A DNA stretch of 64,000 bases from Crossaster papposus. Its lineage: Eukaryota; Echinodermata; Asteroidea; Velatida; Solasteridae. The translations under genes were made by a program, and so were the position numbers. Every line of letters begins with the position of its first letter. Positions within the stretch are counted from its first letter, which is position 1. The stretch covers positions 3,410,001-3,474,000 of the forward strand of contig JBAIAA010000117.1 of assembly GCA_037893245.1 (NCBI GenBank), in the 5' to 3' direction. Below are positions 49,128 through 62,004 of the stretch, piece after piece. The notes below the pieces were generated by a model that was given only the letters and a program-made list of their open reading frames with translations, ran no database searches and was not told where the DNA came from.

Positions 49128-49650
49128 CTGTCAGTGTGCTGAGCAGAATAGTGAGTGTTCACATCACTGTGTGACTGAGAGCAGTCACTGTGCTGAGCAG
49201 AATAGTGAGTGTTCCCATCACAGTGTGACTGAGAGCAGTCACTTGGCTGATCAGAATAGTGAGTGTTTTCTTTACAATGTGGCTGTGAGAGCAGTCACTG
49301 TGCTGAGCAGAATAGTGAGTGTTCTAATCACAGTATGGCTAAGAGCAGTCACTGTGCTGAGCAGAATAGTGAGTGTTCCCATCACAGTGTGACTGAAACA
49401 GTCACTGTGCTGAGCAGAATAGTGAATGTTCCCGCCACAGTGTGACTGAGAGCAGTCACTGTGCTGGGCAGAACAGTGAGTGTTCCCATCACAGTGTGAC
49501 CGAGAGCTCTCACTGTGCTGAGCAGCAGAGTGAGTGTTCCCATCACAGTGTGACTGAGAGCAGTCACTGTGCTGAGCAAAATAGTGAGTGTTCCCATCAC
49601 AGTGTGACTTTGAGAGCATTCACTGTCCAGAGAAGGAATAGTGAGTGTGA
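49128..49650. repeat. Satellite with GAAACAG and 43-bp variants
   Basis: The stretch opens the shuffled right region. It contains GTGTTTTCTTTACAATGTGGC near 49,264, a full-length 54-bp ATGGCTAAGAG unit near 49,295-49,348, a 53-bp-type ACTGAAACAGTCACTG boundary near 49,391 and the first 43-bp monomer. A related string is found 5,325 bp to the right, near 54,590-54,975. Confidence 0.75.
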
Positions 49651-49659
49651 CTTTGAGAG
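49617..49659. repeat. 43-bp divergent monomer, copy 1
   Basis: The unit reads CATTCACTGTCCAGAGAAGG at its left and then AATAGTGAGTGTGACTTTGAG. Against a 56-bp unit it lacks the 14 bases TTCCCATCACAGTG and has one base more in the CCAGAGAAGG part. The lost segment is flanked by AGTG on the left and ends in AGTG, so the deletion could have used a 4-base direct repeat. It removes one arm of the monomer's inverted repeat. Confidence 0.85.
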
Positions 49660-51720
49660 CAGTCACTGTGCTGGGCAGAATAGTGAGTGTTCTTATCACA
49701 GTGTGACTGAGAGCAGTCAATGTGCTGAACAGAATAGTGAGTGTTCCCATTACATTGTTACCGAGAGCAGTCACTCTGCTTAGCAGAATAGTGAGTGTTC
49801 CCATCACAGTGTGACTGCGAGAGCATTCACTGTGCAGAGCAGAATAGTGAGTGTTCCCATCACAGTGTGACTGAGAGCTGTCAGTGTGCTGAGCAGAATA
49901 GTAAGTGTTCACATCACTGTGTGACTGAGAGCAGTCACTGTGCTGAGCAGAATAGTGAGTGTTCCTATCACAATGCGACTGTGAGAGCAGTCACTGTGCA
50001 GAGCAGAATAGTGAGTGTTCCCATCACAGCTGTGACTAAGAGCTGTCACTGTGCTGAGCAGAACAGTGAGTGTTCCCATCACAGTGTGACTGTGAGAGCA
50101 GTCACTGTGCTGAGCAGAATAGTAAGTGTTTCCATCACAGTGTGACTGAGAGCTGTCATTGTGCTGAGCAGAATAATGGGTGTTCCCATCACAGTGTGAC
50201 TTAGAGCTCTCACTTTGCTGAGCAGAATAGTGAGTGTTCCCATTACAGTGTTACCGAGAGCAGTCACTCTGCTTAGCAGAATAGTGAGTGTTTCCATCAC
50301 AGTGCGACTGTGAGAGCAGTCACTGTGCAGAGCACAAGAGTGAGTGTTCCCATCACAGTGTGACTGTGAGAGCAGTCACTGTGCAGAGCACAAGAGTGAG
50401 TGTTCCCATCACAGTGTGACTGAGAGCTGTCATTGTGCTGAGCAGAATAATGGGTGTTCCCATCACAGTGTGACTTAGAGCTCTCACTTTGCTGAGCAGA
50501 ATAGTGAGTGTTCCCATTACAGTGTTACCGAGAGCAGTCACTCTGCTTAGCATAATAGTAAGTGTTTCCATCACAGTGTGACTGAGAGCTGTCATTGTGC
50601 TGAGCAGAATAATGGGTGTTCCCATCACATTGTGACTTAGAGCTCTCACTTTGCTGAGCAGAATAGTGAGTGTTCCCATTACAGTGTTACCGAGAGCAGT
50701 CACTCTGCTTAGCAGAATAGTGAGTGTTCCCATCACAATGTGACTGCGAGAGCATTCACTGTGCAGAGCAGAATAGTGAGTGTTCACATCACAGTGTAAC
50801 TGAGAGCTGTCACTGTGCTGAGCAGAACAGTGAGTGTTCCCATCACAGTGTGACTGTGAGAGCAGTCACTGTGCTGAGCAGAATAGTAAGTGTTTCCATC
50901 ACAGTGTGACTGAGAGCTGTCATTGTGCTGAGCAGAATAATGGGTGTTCCCATCACAGTGTGACTTAGAGCTCTCACTTTGCTGAGCAGAATAGTGAGTG
51001 TTCCCATTACATTGTTACCGAGAGCAGTCACTCTGCTTAGCAGAATAGTGAGTGTTTCCATCACAGTGCGACTGTGAGAGCAGTCACTGTGCAGAGCACA
51101 AGAGTGAGTGTTCCCATCACAGTGTGACTGTAAGAGCATTCACTGTGCTGAGCAGACTAGTGAGTGTTCCCGTCAGTGTGACTGAGAGCTCTCACTGTGC
51201 TGAGCAGAATAGTGAGTGTTCCCATCACAGTGTGACTGAGAGCAGTCACTGTGCTGAGCAGAATAGTGAGTGTTCCCATCACAGTGTGACTGTGAGAGCA
51301 GTCACTGTGCTGAGCAGAATAATGAGTGTTCCCATCACAGTGTGACTGAGAGCAGTCACTGTGCAGAGCAGAATAGGAAGTGTTTCCATCACAGTGTGAC
51401 TACGAGAGCATTCAATGTGCAGAGCAGAATAGTGAGTGTTCCCATCACAGTGTGACTGAGAGCAGTCACTTGGCTGAGCAGAATAGTGAGGTTTCCTTTA
51501 CAGTGTGACTGTGAGAGCAGTGCTGAGCAGAATAGTGAGTGTTCCAATCACAGTATGGCTAAGAGCAGTCACTGTGCTGAGCAGAATAGTGAGTGTTCCC
51601 ATCACAGTGTGACTAAGAGCAGTCACTGTGCTGAGCAGAATAGTGAGTGTTCCCATCACAGTGTGACTGAGAGCAGTCACTGTGCTGAGCAGAATATTGA
51701 ATGTTCCCGCCACAGTGTGA
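49651..51720. repeat. 2,070-bp higher-order unit, copy 1
   Basis: From ACTTTGAGAGCAGTCACTG at 49,651 the monomer order repeats at 51,721, offset 2,070 bp. A local difference is CCCATTACATTGTTACCGAG near 49,746, where copy 2 has CCCATCACAGTGTGACTTAG. Near the right end the unit carries GTGAGGTTTCC (51,487), one base shorter than the GTGAGTGTTTCC of related modules; copy 2 shares this. Confidence 0.8.
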
Positions 51721-53690
51721 CTTTGAGAGCAGTCACTGTGCTGGGCAGAATAGTGAGTGTTCTTATCACAGTGTGACTGAGAGCAGTCAATGTGCTGAAC
51801 AGAATAGTGAGTGTTCCCATCACAGTGTGACTTAGAGCAGTCACTGTGCTGAGCAGAATAGTGAGTGTTCCCATCACAGTGTGACTGCGAGAGCATTCAC
51901 TGTGCAGAGCAGAATAGTGAGTGTTCCCATCACAGTGTGACTGAGAGCTGTCAGTGTGCTGAGCAGAATAGTAAGTGTTCACATCACTGTGTGACTGAGA
52001 GCAGTCACTGTGCTGAGCAGAATAGTGAGTGTTCCTATCACAATGCGACTGTGAGAGCAGTCACTGTGCAGAGCAGAATAGTGAGTGTTCCCATCACAGC
52101 TGTGACTAAGAGCTGTCACTGTGCTGAGCAGAACAGTGAGTGTTCCCATCACAGTGTGACTGTGAGAGCAGTCACTGTGCTGAGCAGAATAGTAAGTGTT
52201 TCCATCACAGTGTGACTGAGAGCTGTCATTGTGCTGAGCAGAATAATGGGTGTTCCCATCACAGTGTGACTTAGAGCTCTCACTTTGCTGAGCAGAATAG
52301 TTAGTGTTCCCATTACAGTGTTACCGAGAGCAGTCACTCTGCTTAGCAGAATAGTGAGTGTTTCCATCACAGTGCGACTGTGAGAGCAGTCACTGTGCAG
52401 AGCACAAGAGTGAGTGTTCCCATCACAGTGTGACTGTGAGAGCATTCACTGTGCAGAGCACAAGAGTGAGTGTTCCCATCACAGTGTGACTGAGAGCTGT
52501 CATTGTGCTGAGCAGAATAATGGGTGTTCCCATCACAGTGTGACTTAGAGCTCTCACTTTGCTGAGCAGAATAGTGAGTGTTCCCATTACAGTGTTACCG
52601 AGAGCAGTCACTCTGCTTAGCAGAATAGTAAGTGTTTCCATCACAGTGTGACTGAGAGCTGTCATTGTGCTGAGCAGAATAATGGGTGTTCCCATCACAT
52701 TGTGACTTAGAGCTCTCACTTTGCTGAGCAGAATAGTGAGTGTTCCCATTACAGTGTTACCGAGAGCAGTCACTCTGCTTAGCAGAATAGTGAGTGTTCC
52801 CATCACAATGTGACTGCGAGAGCATTCACTGTGCAGAGCAGAATAGTGAGTGTTCACATCACAGTGTAACTGAGAGCTGTCACTGTGCTGAGCAGAACAG
52901 TGAGTGTTCCCATCACAGTGTGACTGTGAGAGCAGTCACTGTGCTGAGCAGAATAGTAAGTGTTTCCATCACAGTGTGACTGAGAGCTGTCATTGTGCTG
53001 GGCAGAATAATGGGTGTTCCCATCACAGTGTGACTTAGAGCTCTCACTTTGCTGAGCAGAATAGTGAGTGTTCCCATTACAGTGTTACCGAGAGCAGTCA
53101 CTCTGCTTAGCAGAATAGTGAGTGTTTCCATCACAGTGCGACTGTGAGAGCAGTCACTGTGCAGAGCACAAGAGTGAGTGTTCCCATCACAGTGTGACTG
53201 TAAGAGCATTCACTGTGCTGAGCAGACTAGTGAGTGTTCCCGTCAGTGTGACTGAGAGCTCTCACTGTGCTGAGCAGAATAGTGAGTGTTCCCATCACAG
53301 TGTGACTGAGAGCAGTCACTGTGCTGAGCAGAATAGTGAGTGTTCCCATCACAGTGTGACTGTGAGAGCAGTCACTGTGCTGAGCAGAATAATGAGTGTT
53401 CCCATCACAGTGTGACTGAGAGCAGTCACTGTGCAGAGCAGAATAGGAAGTGTTTCCATCACAGTGTGACTACGAGAGCATTCAATGTGCAGAGCAGAAT
53501 AGTGAGTGTTCCCATCACAGTGTGACTGAGAGCAGTCACTTGGCTGAGCAGAATAGTGAGGTTTCCTTTACAGTGTGACTGTGAGAGCAGTGCTGAGCAG
53601 AATAGTGAGTGTTCCAATCACAGTATGGCTAAGAGCAGTCACTGTGCTGAGCAGAATAGTGAGTGTTCCCATCACAGTGTGACTGAGAGC
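51721..53690. repeat. 2,070-bp higher-order unit, copy 2
   Basis: This copy matches 49,651-51,620 and ends near 53,690. It shares the one-base-shorter GTGAGGTTTCC at about 53,557. At its left end the 43-bp monomer expected from the 49,617 context is absent: a CCCGCCAC unit runs directly into ACTTTGAGAGCAGTCAC. A private GAATAGTTAGTG is near 52,296. Confidence 0.8.
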
Positions 53691-55621
53691 AGTCACTGTG
53701 CTGAGCAGAATAGTGAATGTTCCCGCCACAGTGTGACTGAGAGCAGTCACTGTGCTGATCAGAATAGTGAGTGTTCCCATCACAGTGTGACTGCGAGAGC
53801 ATTCACTGTGCTGAGCAGAATAGTAAGTGTTTCCATAACAGTGTAACTGAGAGCTGTCATTGTGCTGAGCAGAATAGTGGGTGTTCCCATCACAGTGTTA
53901 CTGAGAGCAGTCACTGTGCTGAGCATAATAGTGAGTGTTTCCATCACAGTGTGACTGAGAGCAGTCACTGTGCTGAACAGAATAGTGATTGTTCCCATCA
54001 CAGTGTGACTTAGAGCAGTCACTGTGCTGAGCAGAATAGTGAGTGTTCCTATCACAATGCGACTGTGAGAGCAGTCACTGTGCAGAGCAGAATAGTGAGT
54101 GTTCCCATCACAGCTGTGACTAAGAGCTGTCACTGTGCTGAGCAGAATAGTGAGTGTTCACATCACTGTGTGACTGAGAGCAGTCACTGTGCTGAGCAGA
54201 ATAGTGAGTGTTCCCATCACAGTGTGACTGAGAGCAGTCACTGTGCTGAGCAGAATAGTGAGTGTTCCCATCACAGTGTGACTGAGAGCTGTCAATATGC
54301 TGAGCAGAATAGTTAGTGTTCACATCACAGTGTGACCGAGAGCTCTCACTGTGCTGAGCAGCAGAGTGAGTGTTTCCATCACAGTGTGACCGAGAGCAGT
54401 CACTCTGCTGAGCAGAATAGTGAGTGTTTCCATCACAGTGCGACTGTGAGAGCATTCACTGTGCAGAGCAGAATAGTGAGTGTTCACATCACTGTGTGAC
54501 TGAGAGCAGTCACTGTGCTGAGCAGAATAGTGAGTGTTCCCATCACAGTGTGACTGAGAGCAGTCACTTGGCTGATCAGAATAGTGAGTGTTTTCTTTAC
54601 AATGTGACTGTGAGAGCAGTCACTGTGCTGAGCAGAATAGTGAGTTTTCCAATCACAGTATGGCTAAGAGCAGTCACTGTGCTGAGCAGAATAGTGAGTG
54701 TTCCCATCACAGTTTGACTGAAACAGTCACTGTGCTGAGCAGAATAGTGAATGTTCCCGCCACAGTGTGACTGAGAGCAGTCACTGTGCTGGGCAGAACA
54801 GTGAGTGTTCCCATCACAGTGTGACCGAGAGCTCTCACTGTGCTGAGCAGCAGAGTGAGTGTTCCCATCACAGTGTGACTGAGAGCAGTCACTGTGCTGA
54901 GCAAAATACTGAGTGTTCCCATCACAGTGTGACTTTGAGAGCATTCACTGTCCAGAGAAGGAATAGTGAGTGTGACTTTGAGATCAGTCACTGTGCTGGG
55001 CAGAATAGTGAGTGTTCTTATCACAGTGTGACTGAGAGCAGTCAATGTGCTGAACAGAATAGTGAGTGTTCCCATCACAGTGTGACTTAGAGCAGTCACT
55101 GTGCTGAGCAGAATAGTGAGTGTTCCCATCACAGTGTGACTGCGAGAGCATTCACTGTGCAGAGCAGAATAGTGAGTGTTCCCATCACAGTGTGAATGAG
55201 AGCTGTCAGTGTGCTGAGCAGAATACTAAGTGTTCACATCACTGTGTGACTGAGAGCAGTCACTGTGCTGAGCAGAATAGTGAGTGTTCCTATCACAATG
55301 CGACTGTGAGAGCAGTCACTGTGCAGAGCAGAATAGTGAGTGTTCCCATCACAGCTGTGACTAAGAGCTGTCACTGTGCTGAGCAGAACAGTGAGTGTTC
55401 CCATCACAGTGTGACTGTGAGAGCAGTCACTGTGCTGAGCAGAATAGTAAGTGTTTCCATCACAGTGTGACTGAGAGCTGTCATTGTGCTGAGCAGAATA
55501 ATGGGTGTTCCCATCACAGTGTGACTTAGAGCTCTCACTTTGCTGAGCAGAATAGTGAGTGTTCCCATTACAGTGTTACCGAGAGCAGTCACTCTGCTTA
55601 GCAGAATAGTGAGTGTTTCCT
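53568..55621. repeat. 2,054-bp-period module, copy 1
   Basis: The segment starting at the 48-bp monomer region (about 53,568) matches from 55,622 onward for about 0.9 kb at an offset of 2,054 bp. The match shifts to 2,108 bp (one extra monomer in the right copy) near 54,480. The remainder, 54,640-55,600, is a different string containing the second 43-bp monomer and related to 49,380-50,280. Confidence 0.75.
54942..54984. repeat. 43-bp divergent monomer, copy 2
   Basis: This has the same structure as the unit at 49,617, at an offset of 5,325 bp. It ends in GAGAT instead of GAGAG, a private change. Confidence 0.85.
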
Positions 55622-57360
55622 TTACAGTGTGACTGTGAGAGCAGTGCTGAGCAGAATAGTGAGTGTTCCAATCACAGTATGGCTAAGAGCAGTCACTGTG
55701 CTGAGCAGAATAGTGAGTGTTCCCATCACAGTGTGACTGAGAGCAGTCACTGTGCTGAGCAGAATAGTGAATGTTCCCGCCACAGTGTGACTGAGAGCAG
55801 TCACTGTGCTGATCAGAATAGTGAGTGTTCCCATCACAGTGTGACTGCGAGAGCATTCACTGTGCTGAGCAGAATAGTAAGTGTTTCCATAACAGTGTAA
55901 CTGAGAGCTGTCATTGTGCTGAGCAAAATAGTGGGTGTTCCCATCACAGTGTTACTGAGAGCAGTCACTGTGCTGAGCATAATAGTGAGTGTTCCCATCA
56001 CAGTGTGACTGAGAGCAGTCACTGTGCTGAACAGAATAGTGAGTGTTCCCATCACAGTGTGACTTAGAGCAGTCACTGTGCTGAGCAGAATAGTGAGTGT
56101 TCCTATCACAATGCGACTGTGAGAGCAGTCACTGTGCAGAGCAGAATAGTGAGTGTTCCCATCACAGCTGTGACTAAGAGCTGTCACTGTGCTGAGCAGA
56201 ATAGTGAGTGTTCACATCACTGTGTGACTGAGAGCAGTCACTGTGCTGAGCAGAATAGTGAGTGTTCCCATCACAGTGTGACTGAGAGCAGTCACTGTGC
56301 AGAGCAGAATAGTGAGTGTTCCCATCACAGTGTGACTGAGAGCTGTCAATATGCTGAGCAGAATAGTTAGTGTTCACATCACAGTGTGACCGAGAGCTCT
56401 CACTGTGCTGAGCAGCAGAGTGAGTGTTTCCATCACAGTGTGACCGAGAGCAGTCACTCTGCTGAGCAGAATAGTGAGTGTTTCCATCACAGTGCGACTG
56501 TGAGAGCATTCACTGTGCAGAGCAGAATAGTGAGTGTTCCCGTCACAGTGTTACTGAGAGCTGTCAGTGTGCTGAGCAGAATAGTGAGTGTTCACATCAC
56601 TGTGTGACTGAGAGCAGTCACTGTGCTCAGCAGAATAGTGAGTGTTCCCATCACAGTGTGACTGAGAGCAGTCACTTGGCTGATCAGAATAGTGAGTGTT
56701 TTCTTTACAATGTGACTGTGAGAGCAGTCACTGTGCTGAGCAGAATAGTAAGTGTTTCCATCACAGTGTGACTGAGAGCTGTCATTGTGCTGAGCAGAAT
56801 AATGGGTGTTCCCATCACAGTGTGACTTAGAGCTCTCACTTTGCTGAGCAGAATAGTGAGTGTTCCCATTACAGTGTTACCGAGAGCAGTCACTCTGCTT
56901 AGCAGAATAGTGAGTGTTTCCATCACAGTGCGACTGTGAGAGCAGTCACTGTGCATAGCACAAGAGTGAGTGTTCCCATCACAGTGTGACTGTGAGAGCA
57001 TTTACTGTGCTGAGCAGAATAGTGAGTGTTCCCGTCAGTGTGACTGAGAGCTCTCACTGTGCTGAGCAGAATAGTGAGTGTTCCCATCACAGTGTGACTG
57101 AGAGCAGTCACTGTGCTGAGCAGAATAGTGAGTGTTCCCATCACAGTGTGACTGTGAGAGCAGTCACTGTGCTGAGCAGAATAATGAGTGTTCCCATCAC
57201 AGTGTGACTGAGAGCAGTCACTGTGCAGAGCAGAATAGGAAGTGTTTCCATCACAGTGTGACTACGAGAGCATTCAATGTGCAGAGCAGAATAGTGAGTG
57301 CTCCCATCACAGTGTGACTGAGAGCAGTCACTTGGCTGAGCAGAATAGTGAGTGTTTCCT
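55622..57360. repeat. 2,054/1,739-bp-period module, copy 2
   Basis: This module matches the one before it at 2,054 bp and the one after it at 1,739 bp, for about 1.1 kb from the 48-bp monomer. It has private variants such as CCCGTCACAGTGTTACTGAG near 56,540. After about 56,748 it continues with a string resembling 50,880-51,480, while the next copy continues with CCAATCACAGTATGG. Confidence 0.75.
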
Positions 57361-58920
57361 TTACAGTGTGACTGTGAGAGCAGTGCTGAGCAGAATAGTG
57401 AGTGTTCCAATCACAGTATGGCTAAGAGCAGTCACTGTGCTGAGCAGAATAGTGAGTGTTCCCATCACAGTGTGACTGAGAGCAGTCACTGTGCTGAGCA
57501 GAATAGTGAATGTTCCCGCCACAGTGTGACTGAGAGCAGTCACTGTGCTGATCAGAATAGTGAGTGTTCCCATCACAGTGTGACTGCGAGAGCATTCACT
57601 GTGCTGAGCAGAATAGTAAGTGTTTCCATAACAGTGTAACTGAGAGCTGTCATTGTGCTGAGCAGAATAGTGGGTGTTCCCATCACAGTGTTACTGAGAG
57701 CAGTCACTGTGCTGAGCATAATAGTGAGTGTTCCCATCACAGTGTGACTGAGAGCAGTCACTGTGCTGAACAGAATAGTGAGTGTTCCCATCACAGTGTG
57801 ACTTAGAGCAGTCACTGTGCTGAGCAGAATAGTGAGTGTTCCTATCACAATGCGACTGTGAGAGCAGTCACTGTGCAGAGCAGAATAGTGAGTGTTCCCA
57901 TCACAGCTGTGACTAAGAGCTGTCACTGTGCTGAGCAGAATAGTGAGTGTTCACATCACTGTGTGACTGAGAGCAGTCACTGTGTTGAGCAGAATAGTGA
58001 GTGTTCCCATCACAGTGTGACTGAGAGCAGTCACTGTGCAGAGCAGAATAGTGAGTGTTCCCATCACAGTGTGACTGAGAGCTGTCAATATGCTGAGCAG
58101 AATAGTTAGTGTTCACATCACAGTGTGACCGAGAGCTCTCACTGTGCTGAGCAGCAGAGTGAGTGTTTCCATCACAGTGTGACTGAGAGCAGTCACTCTG
58201 CTGAGCAGAATAGTGAGTGTTTCCATCACAGTGCGACTGTGAGAGCATTCACTGTGCGGAGCAGAATAGTGAGTGTTCCCATCACAGTGTGACTGAGAGC
58301 TGTCAGTGTGCTGAGCAGAATAGTGAGTGTTCACATCACTGTGTGACTGAGAGCAGTCACTGTGCTCAGCAGAATAGTGAGTGTTCCCATCACAGTGTGA
58401 CTGAGAGCAGTCACTTGGCTGATCAGAATAGTGAGTGTTTTCTTTACAATGTGACTGTGAGAGCAGTCACTGTGCTGAGCAGAATAGTGAGTGTTCCAAT
58501 CACAGTATGGCTAAGAGCAGTCACTGTGCTGAGCAGAATAGTGAGTGTTCCCATCACAGTGTGACTGAAACAGTCACTGTGCTGAGCAGAATAGTGAATG
58601 TTCCCGCCACAGTGTGACTGAGAGCAGTCACTGTGCTGAGCAGAACAGTGAGTGTTCCCATCACAGTGTGACCGAGAGCTCTCACTGTGCTGAGCAGCAG
58701 AGTGAGTGTTCCCATCACAGTGTGACTGAGAGCAGTCACTGTGCTGAGCAAAATAGTGAGTGTTCCCATCACAGTGTGACTTTAAGAGCATTCACCGTCC
58801 AGAGAAGGAATAGTGAGTGTGACTTTGAGAGCAGTCACTGTGCTGGGCAGAATAGTGAGTGTTCTTATCACAGTGTGACTGAGAGCAGTCAATGTGCTGA
58901 ACAGAATAGTGAGTGTTCCC
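57361..58920. repeat. 1,739-bp-period module, copy 3
   Basis: The first 1.1 kb (57,361-58,487) matches 55,622-56,748. The rest (about 58,440-58,920) matches 54,593-55,073 at 3,847 bp and includes the third 43-bp monomer. Private bases include CTGTGTTGAG near 57,984 and CTGTGCGGAG near 58,258. Confidence 0.75.
58789..58831. repeat. 43-bp divergent monomer, copy 3
   Basis: This has the same structure, 3,847 bp right of copy 2. It has the private change TTCACCGTCC in place of TTCACTGTCC and is preceded by ACTTTAAGAG instead of ACTTTGAGAG. Confidence 0.85.
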
Positions 58921-59569
58921 ATCACAGTGTGACTTAGAGCAGTCACTGTGCTGAGCAGAATAGTAAGTGTTTCCAAAACAGTGTAACTGAGAGCTGTCAT
59001 TGTGCTGAGCAGAATAGTGGGTGTTCCCATCACAGTGTTACTGAGAGCAGTCACTGTGCTGAGCATAATAGTGAGTGTTCCCATCACAGTGTGACTGAGA
59101 GCAGTCACTGTGCTGAACAGAATAGTGAGTGTTCCCATCACAGTGTTACCGAGAGCAGTCACTCTGCTTAGCAGAATAGTAAGTGTTTCCATAACAGTGT
59201 GACTGAGAGCTGTCATTGTGCTGAACAGAATAATGGGTGTTCCCATCACAGTGTGACTTAGAGCTCTCACTTTGCTGAGCAGAATAGTGAGTGTTCACAT
59301 CAATGTGTGACTGAAAGCAGTCACTGTGCTGAGCAGAATAGTGAGTGTTCCCATCACAGTGTGACTGAGAGCAGTCACTGTGCAGAGCAGAATATTAAGT
59401 GTTTTCATCACAGTGCGACTGTCAGAGCAGTCACTGTGCTGAGCAGAATAGTGAATGTTCCCGCCACAGTGTGACTGAGAGCAGTCACTGTGCTGAGCAG
59501 AATAGTGAGTGTTCCCATCACAGTGTGACTGCGAGAGCATTCACTGTGCAGAGCAGAATAGTGAGTGTT
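58921..59569. repeat. Shuffled satellite before the 2,435-bp repeats
   Basis: This stretch joins strings known from elsewhere in a new order: TTTCCAAAACAG and GAGCATAAT units, a trimer with AATAATGGGTG, then CATCAATGTGTGACTGAAAGCAG and GTGTTTTCATCACAGTGCGACTGTCAG units. The last string (59,295-59,569) recurs at 61,676-61,950, offset 2,381 bp. Confidence 0.7.
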
Positions 59570-62004
59570 CACATAACAGTGTAACTGAGAGCTGTCATTG
59601 TGCTGAGCAGAATAGTGGGTGTTCCCATCACAGTGTTACTGAGAGCAGTCACTGTGCTGAGCATAATAGTGAGTGTTCCCATCACAGTGTGACTGAGAGC
59701 AGTCACTGTGCTGAACAGAATAGTGAGTGTTCCCATCACAGTGTGACTTAGAGCAGTCACTGTGCTGAGCAGAATAGTGAGTGTTCCTATCACAATGCGA
59801 CTGTGAGAGCAGTCACTGTGCAGAGCAGAATAGTGAGTGTTCACATCACTGTGTGACTGAGAGCAGTCACTGTGCTGAGCAGAATAGTGAGTGTTCCCAT
59901 CACAGTGTGACTGAGAGCAGTCACTGTGCTGAGCAGAATAGTGAGTGTTCCCATCACAGTGTGACTGAGAGCTGTCAATATGCTGAACAGAATAGTTAGT
60001 GTTCACATCACAGTGTGACCGAGAGCTCTCACTGTGCCGAGCAGCAGAGTGAGTGTTTCCATCACAGTGTGACTGAGAGCTGTCAATGTGCTGAGCAGAA
60101 TAGTGGGTGTTCCCATTACAGTGTTACCGAGAGCAGTCACTCTGCTGAGCAGAATAGTGAGTGTTTCCATCACAGTGCGACTGTGAGAGCATTCACTGTG
60201 CAGAGCAGAATAGTGAGTGTTCCCATCACAGTGTGACTGAGAGCTGTCAGTGTGCTGAGCAGAATAGTGAGTGTTCACATTACTGTGTGACTGAGAGCAG
60301 TCACTGTGCTGAGCAGAATAGTGAGTGTTCCCATCACAGTGTGACTGAGAGCAGTCACTTGGCTGATCAGAATAGTGAGTGTTTTGTTTACAATGTGACT
60401 GTGAGAGCAGTCACTGTGCTGAGCAGAATAGTGAGTGTTCCAATCACAGTATGGCTAAGAGCAGTCACTGTGCTGAGCAGAATAGTGAGTGTTCCCATCA
60501 CAGTGTGACTGAAACAGTCACTGTGCTGAGCAGAATAGTGAATGTTCCCGCCACAGTGTGACTGATAGCAGTCACTGTGCTGAGCAGAACAGTGAGTGTT
60601 CCCATCACAGTGTGACCGAGAGCTCTCACTGTGCTGAGCAGCAGAGTGAGTGTTCCCATCACAGTGTGACTGAGAGCAGTCACTGTGCTGAGCAAAATAG
60701 TGAATGTTCCCGCCACAGTGTGACTGAGAGCAGTCACTGTGCTGATCAGAATAGTGAGTGTTCCCATCACAGTGTGACTGCGAGAGCATTCACTGTGCTG
60801 AGCAGAATAGTAAGTGTTTCCATAACAGTGTAACTGAGAGCTGTCATTGTGCTGAGCAGAATAGTGGGTGTTCCCATCACAGTGTGACTTTGAGAGCATT
60901 CACTGTCCAGAGAAGGAATAGTGAGTGTGACTTTGAGAGCAGTCACTGTGCTGGGCAGAATAGTGAGTGTTCTTATCACAGTGTGACTGAGAGCAGTCAA
61001 TGTGCTGAACAGAATAGTGAGTGTTCCCATCACAGTGTGACTTAGAGCAGTCACTGTGCTGAGCAGAATAGTGAGTGTTCCCATCACAGTGTGACTGCGA
61101 GAGCATTCACTGTGCAGAGCAGAATAGTGAGTGTTCCCATCACAGTGTGACTGAGAGCTGTCAGTGTGCTGAGCAGAATAGTAAGTGTTCACATCACTGT
61201 GTGACTGAGAGCAGTCACTGTGCTGAGCAGAATAGTGAGTGTTCCCATCACAGTGTGACTGAGAGTAGTCACTTGGCTGATCAGAATAGTGAGTGTTTTC
61301 TTTACAGTGTGACTGTGAGAGCAGTCACTGTGCTGAGCAGAATAGTGAGTGTTCCAATCACAGTATGGCTAAGAGCAGTCACTGTGCTGAGCAGAATAGT
61401 GAGTGTTCCCATCACAGTGTGACTGAAACAGTCACTGTGCTGAGCAGAATAGTGAATGTTCCCGCCACAGTGTGACTGATAGCAGTCACTGTGCTGAGCA
61501 GAACAGTGAGTGTTCCCATCACAGTGTGACCGAGAGCTCTCACTGTGCTGAGCAGCAGAGTGAGTGTTCCCATCACAGTGTGACTGAGAGCAGTCACTGT
61601 GCTGAGCAAAATAGTGAATGTTCCCGCCACAGTGTGACTGAGAGCTGTCACTGTGCTGAGCAGAATAGTGAGTGTTCACATCAATGTGTGACTGAAAGCA
61701 GTCACTGTGCTGAGCAGAATAGTGAGTGTTCCCATCACAGTGTGACTGAGAGCAGTCACTGTGCAGAGCAGAATATTAAGTGTTTTCATCACAGTGCGAC
61801 TGTCAGAGCAGTCACTGTGCTGAGCAGAATAGTGAATGTTCCCGCCACAGTGTGACTGAGAGCAGTCACTGTGCTGAGCAGAATAGTGAGTGTTCCCATC
61901 ACAGTGTGACTGCGAGAGCATTCACTGTGCAGAGCAGAATAGTGAGTGTTCCCATCACAGTGTGACTGAGAGCTGTCAGTGTGCTGAGCAGAATAGTGAG
62001 TGTT
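59570..62004. repeat. 2,435-bp higher-order unit, copy 1
   Basis: The order from TCACATAACAGTGTAACTG near 59,570 recurs at 62,005, offset 2,435 bp. Inside it, 60,163-60,730 and 61,077-61,644 match at 914 bp; that length fits 17 monomers with one 43-bp, one 53-bp and several 56-bp units. It contains the fourth 43-bp monomer. Confidence 0.82.
60897..60939. repeat. 43-bp divergent monomer, copy 4
   Basis: The unit matches the first 43-bp monomer. Here it follows an AATAGTGGGTG unit, not an AAAATAGTGAGTG unit, showing that the left flank has been exchanged. Confidence 0.85.

Noticed and set aside
49617..49659. Foreign sequence at CCAGAGAAGG
   Set aside because: The unit aligns with the satellite on both sides of the changed bases and is explained by a 14-bp deletion plus a few substitutions.
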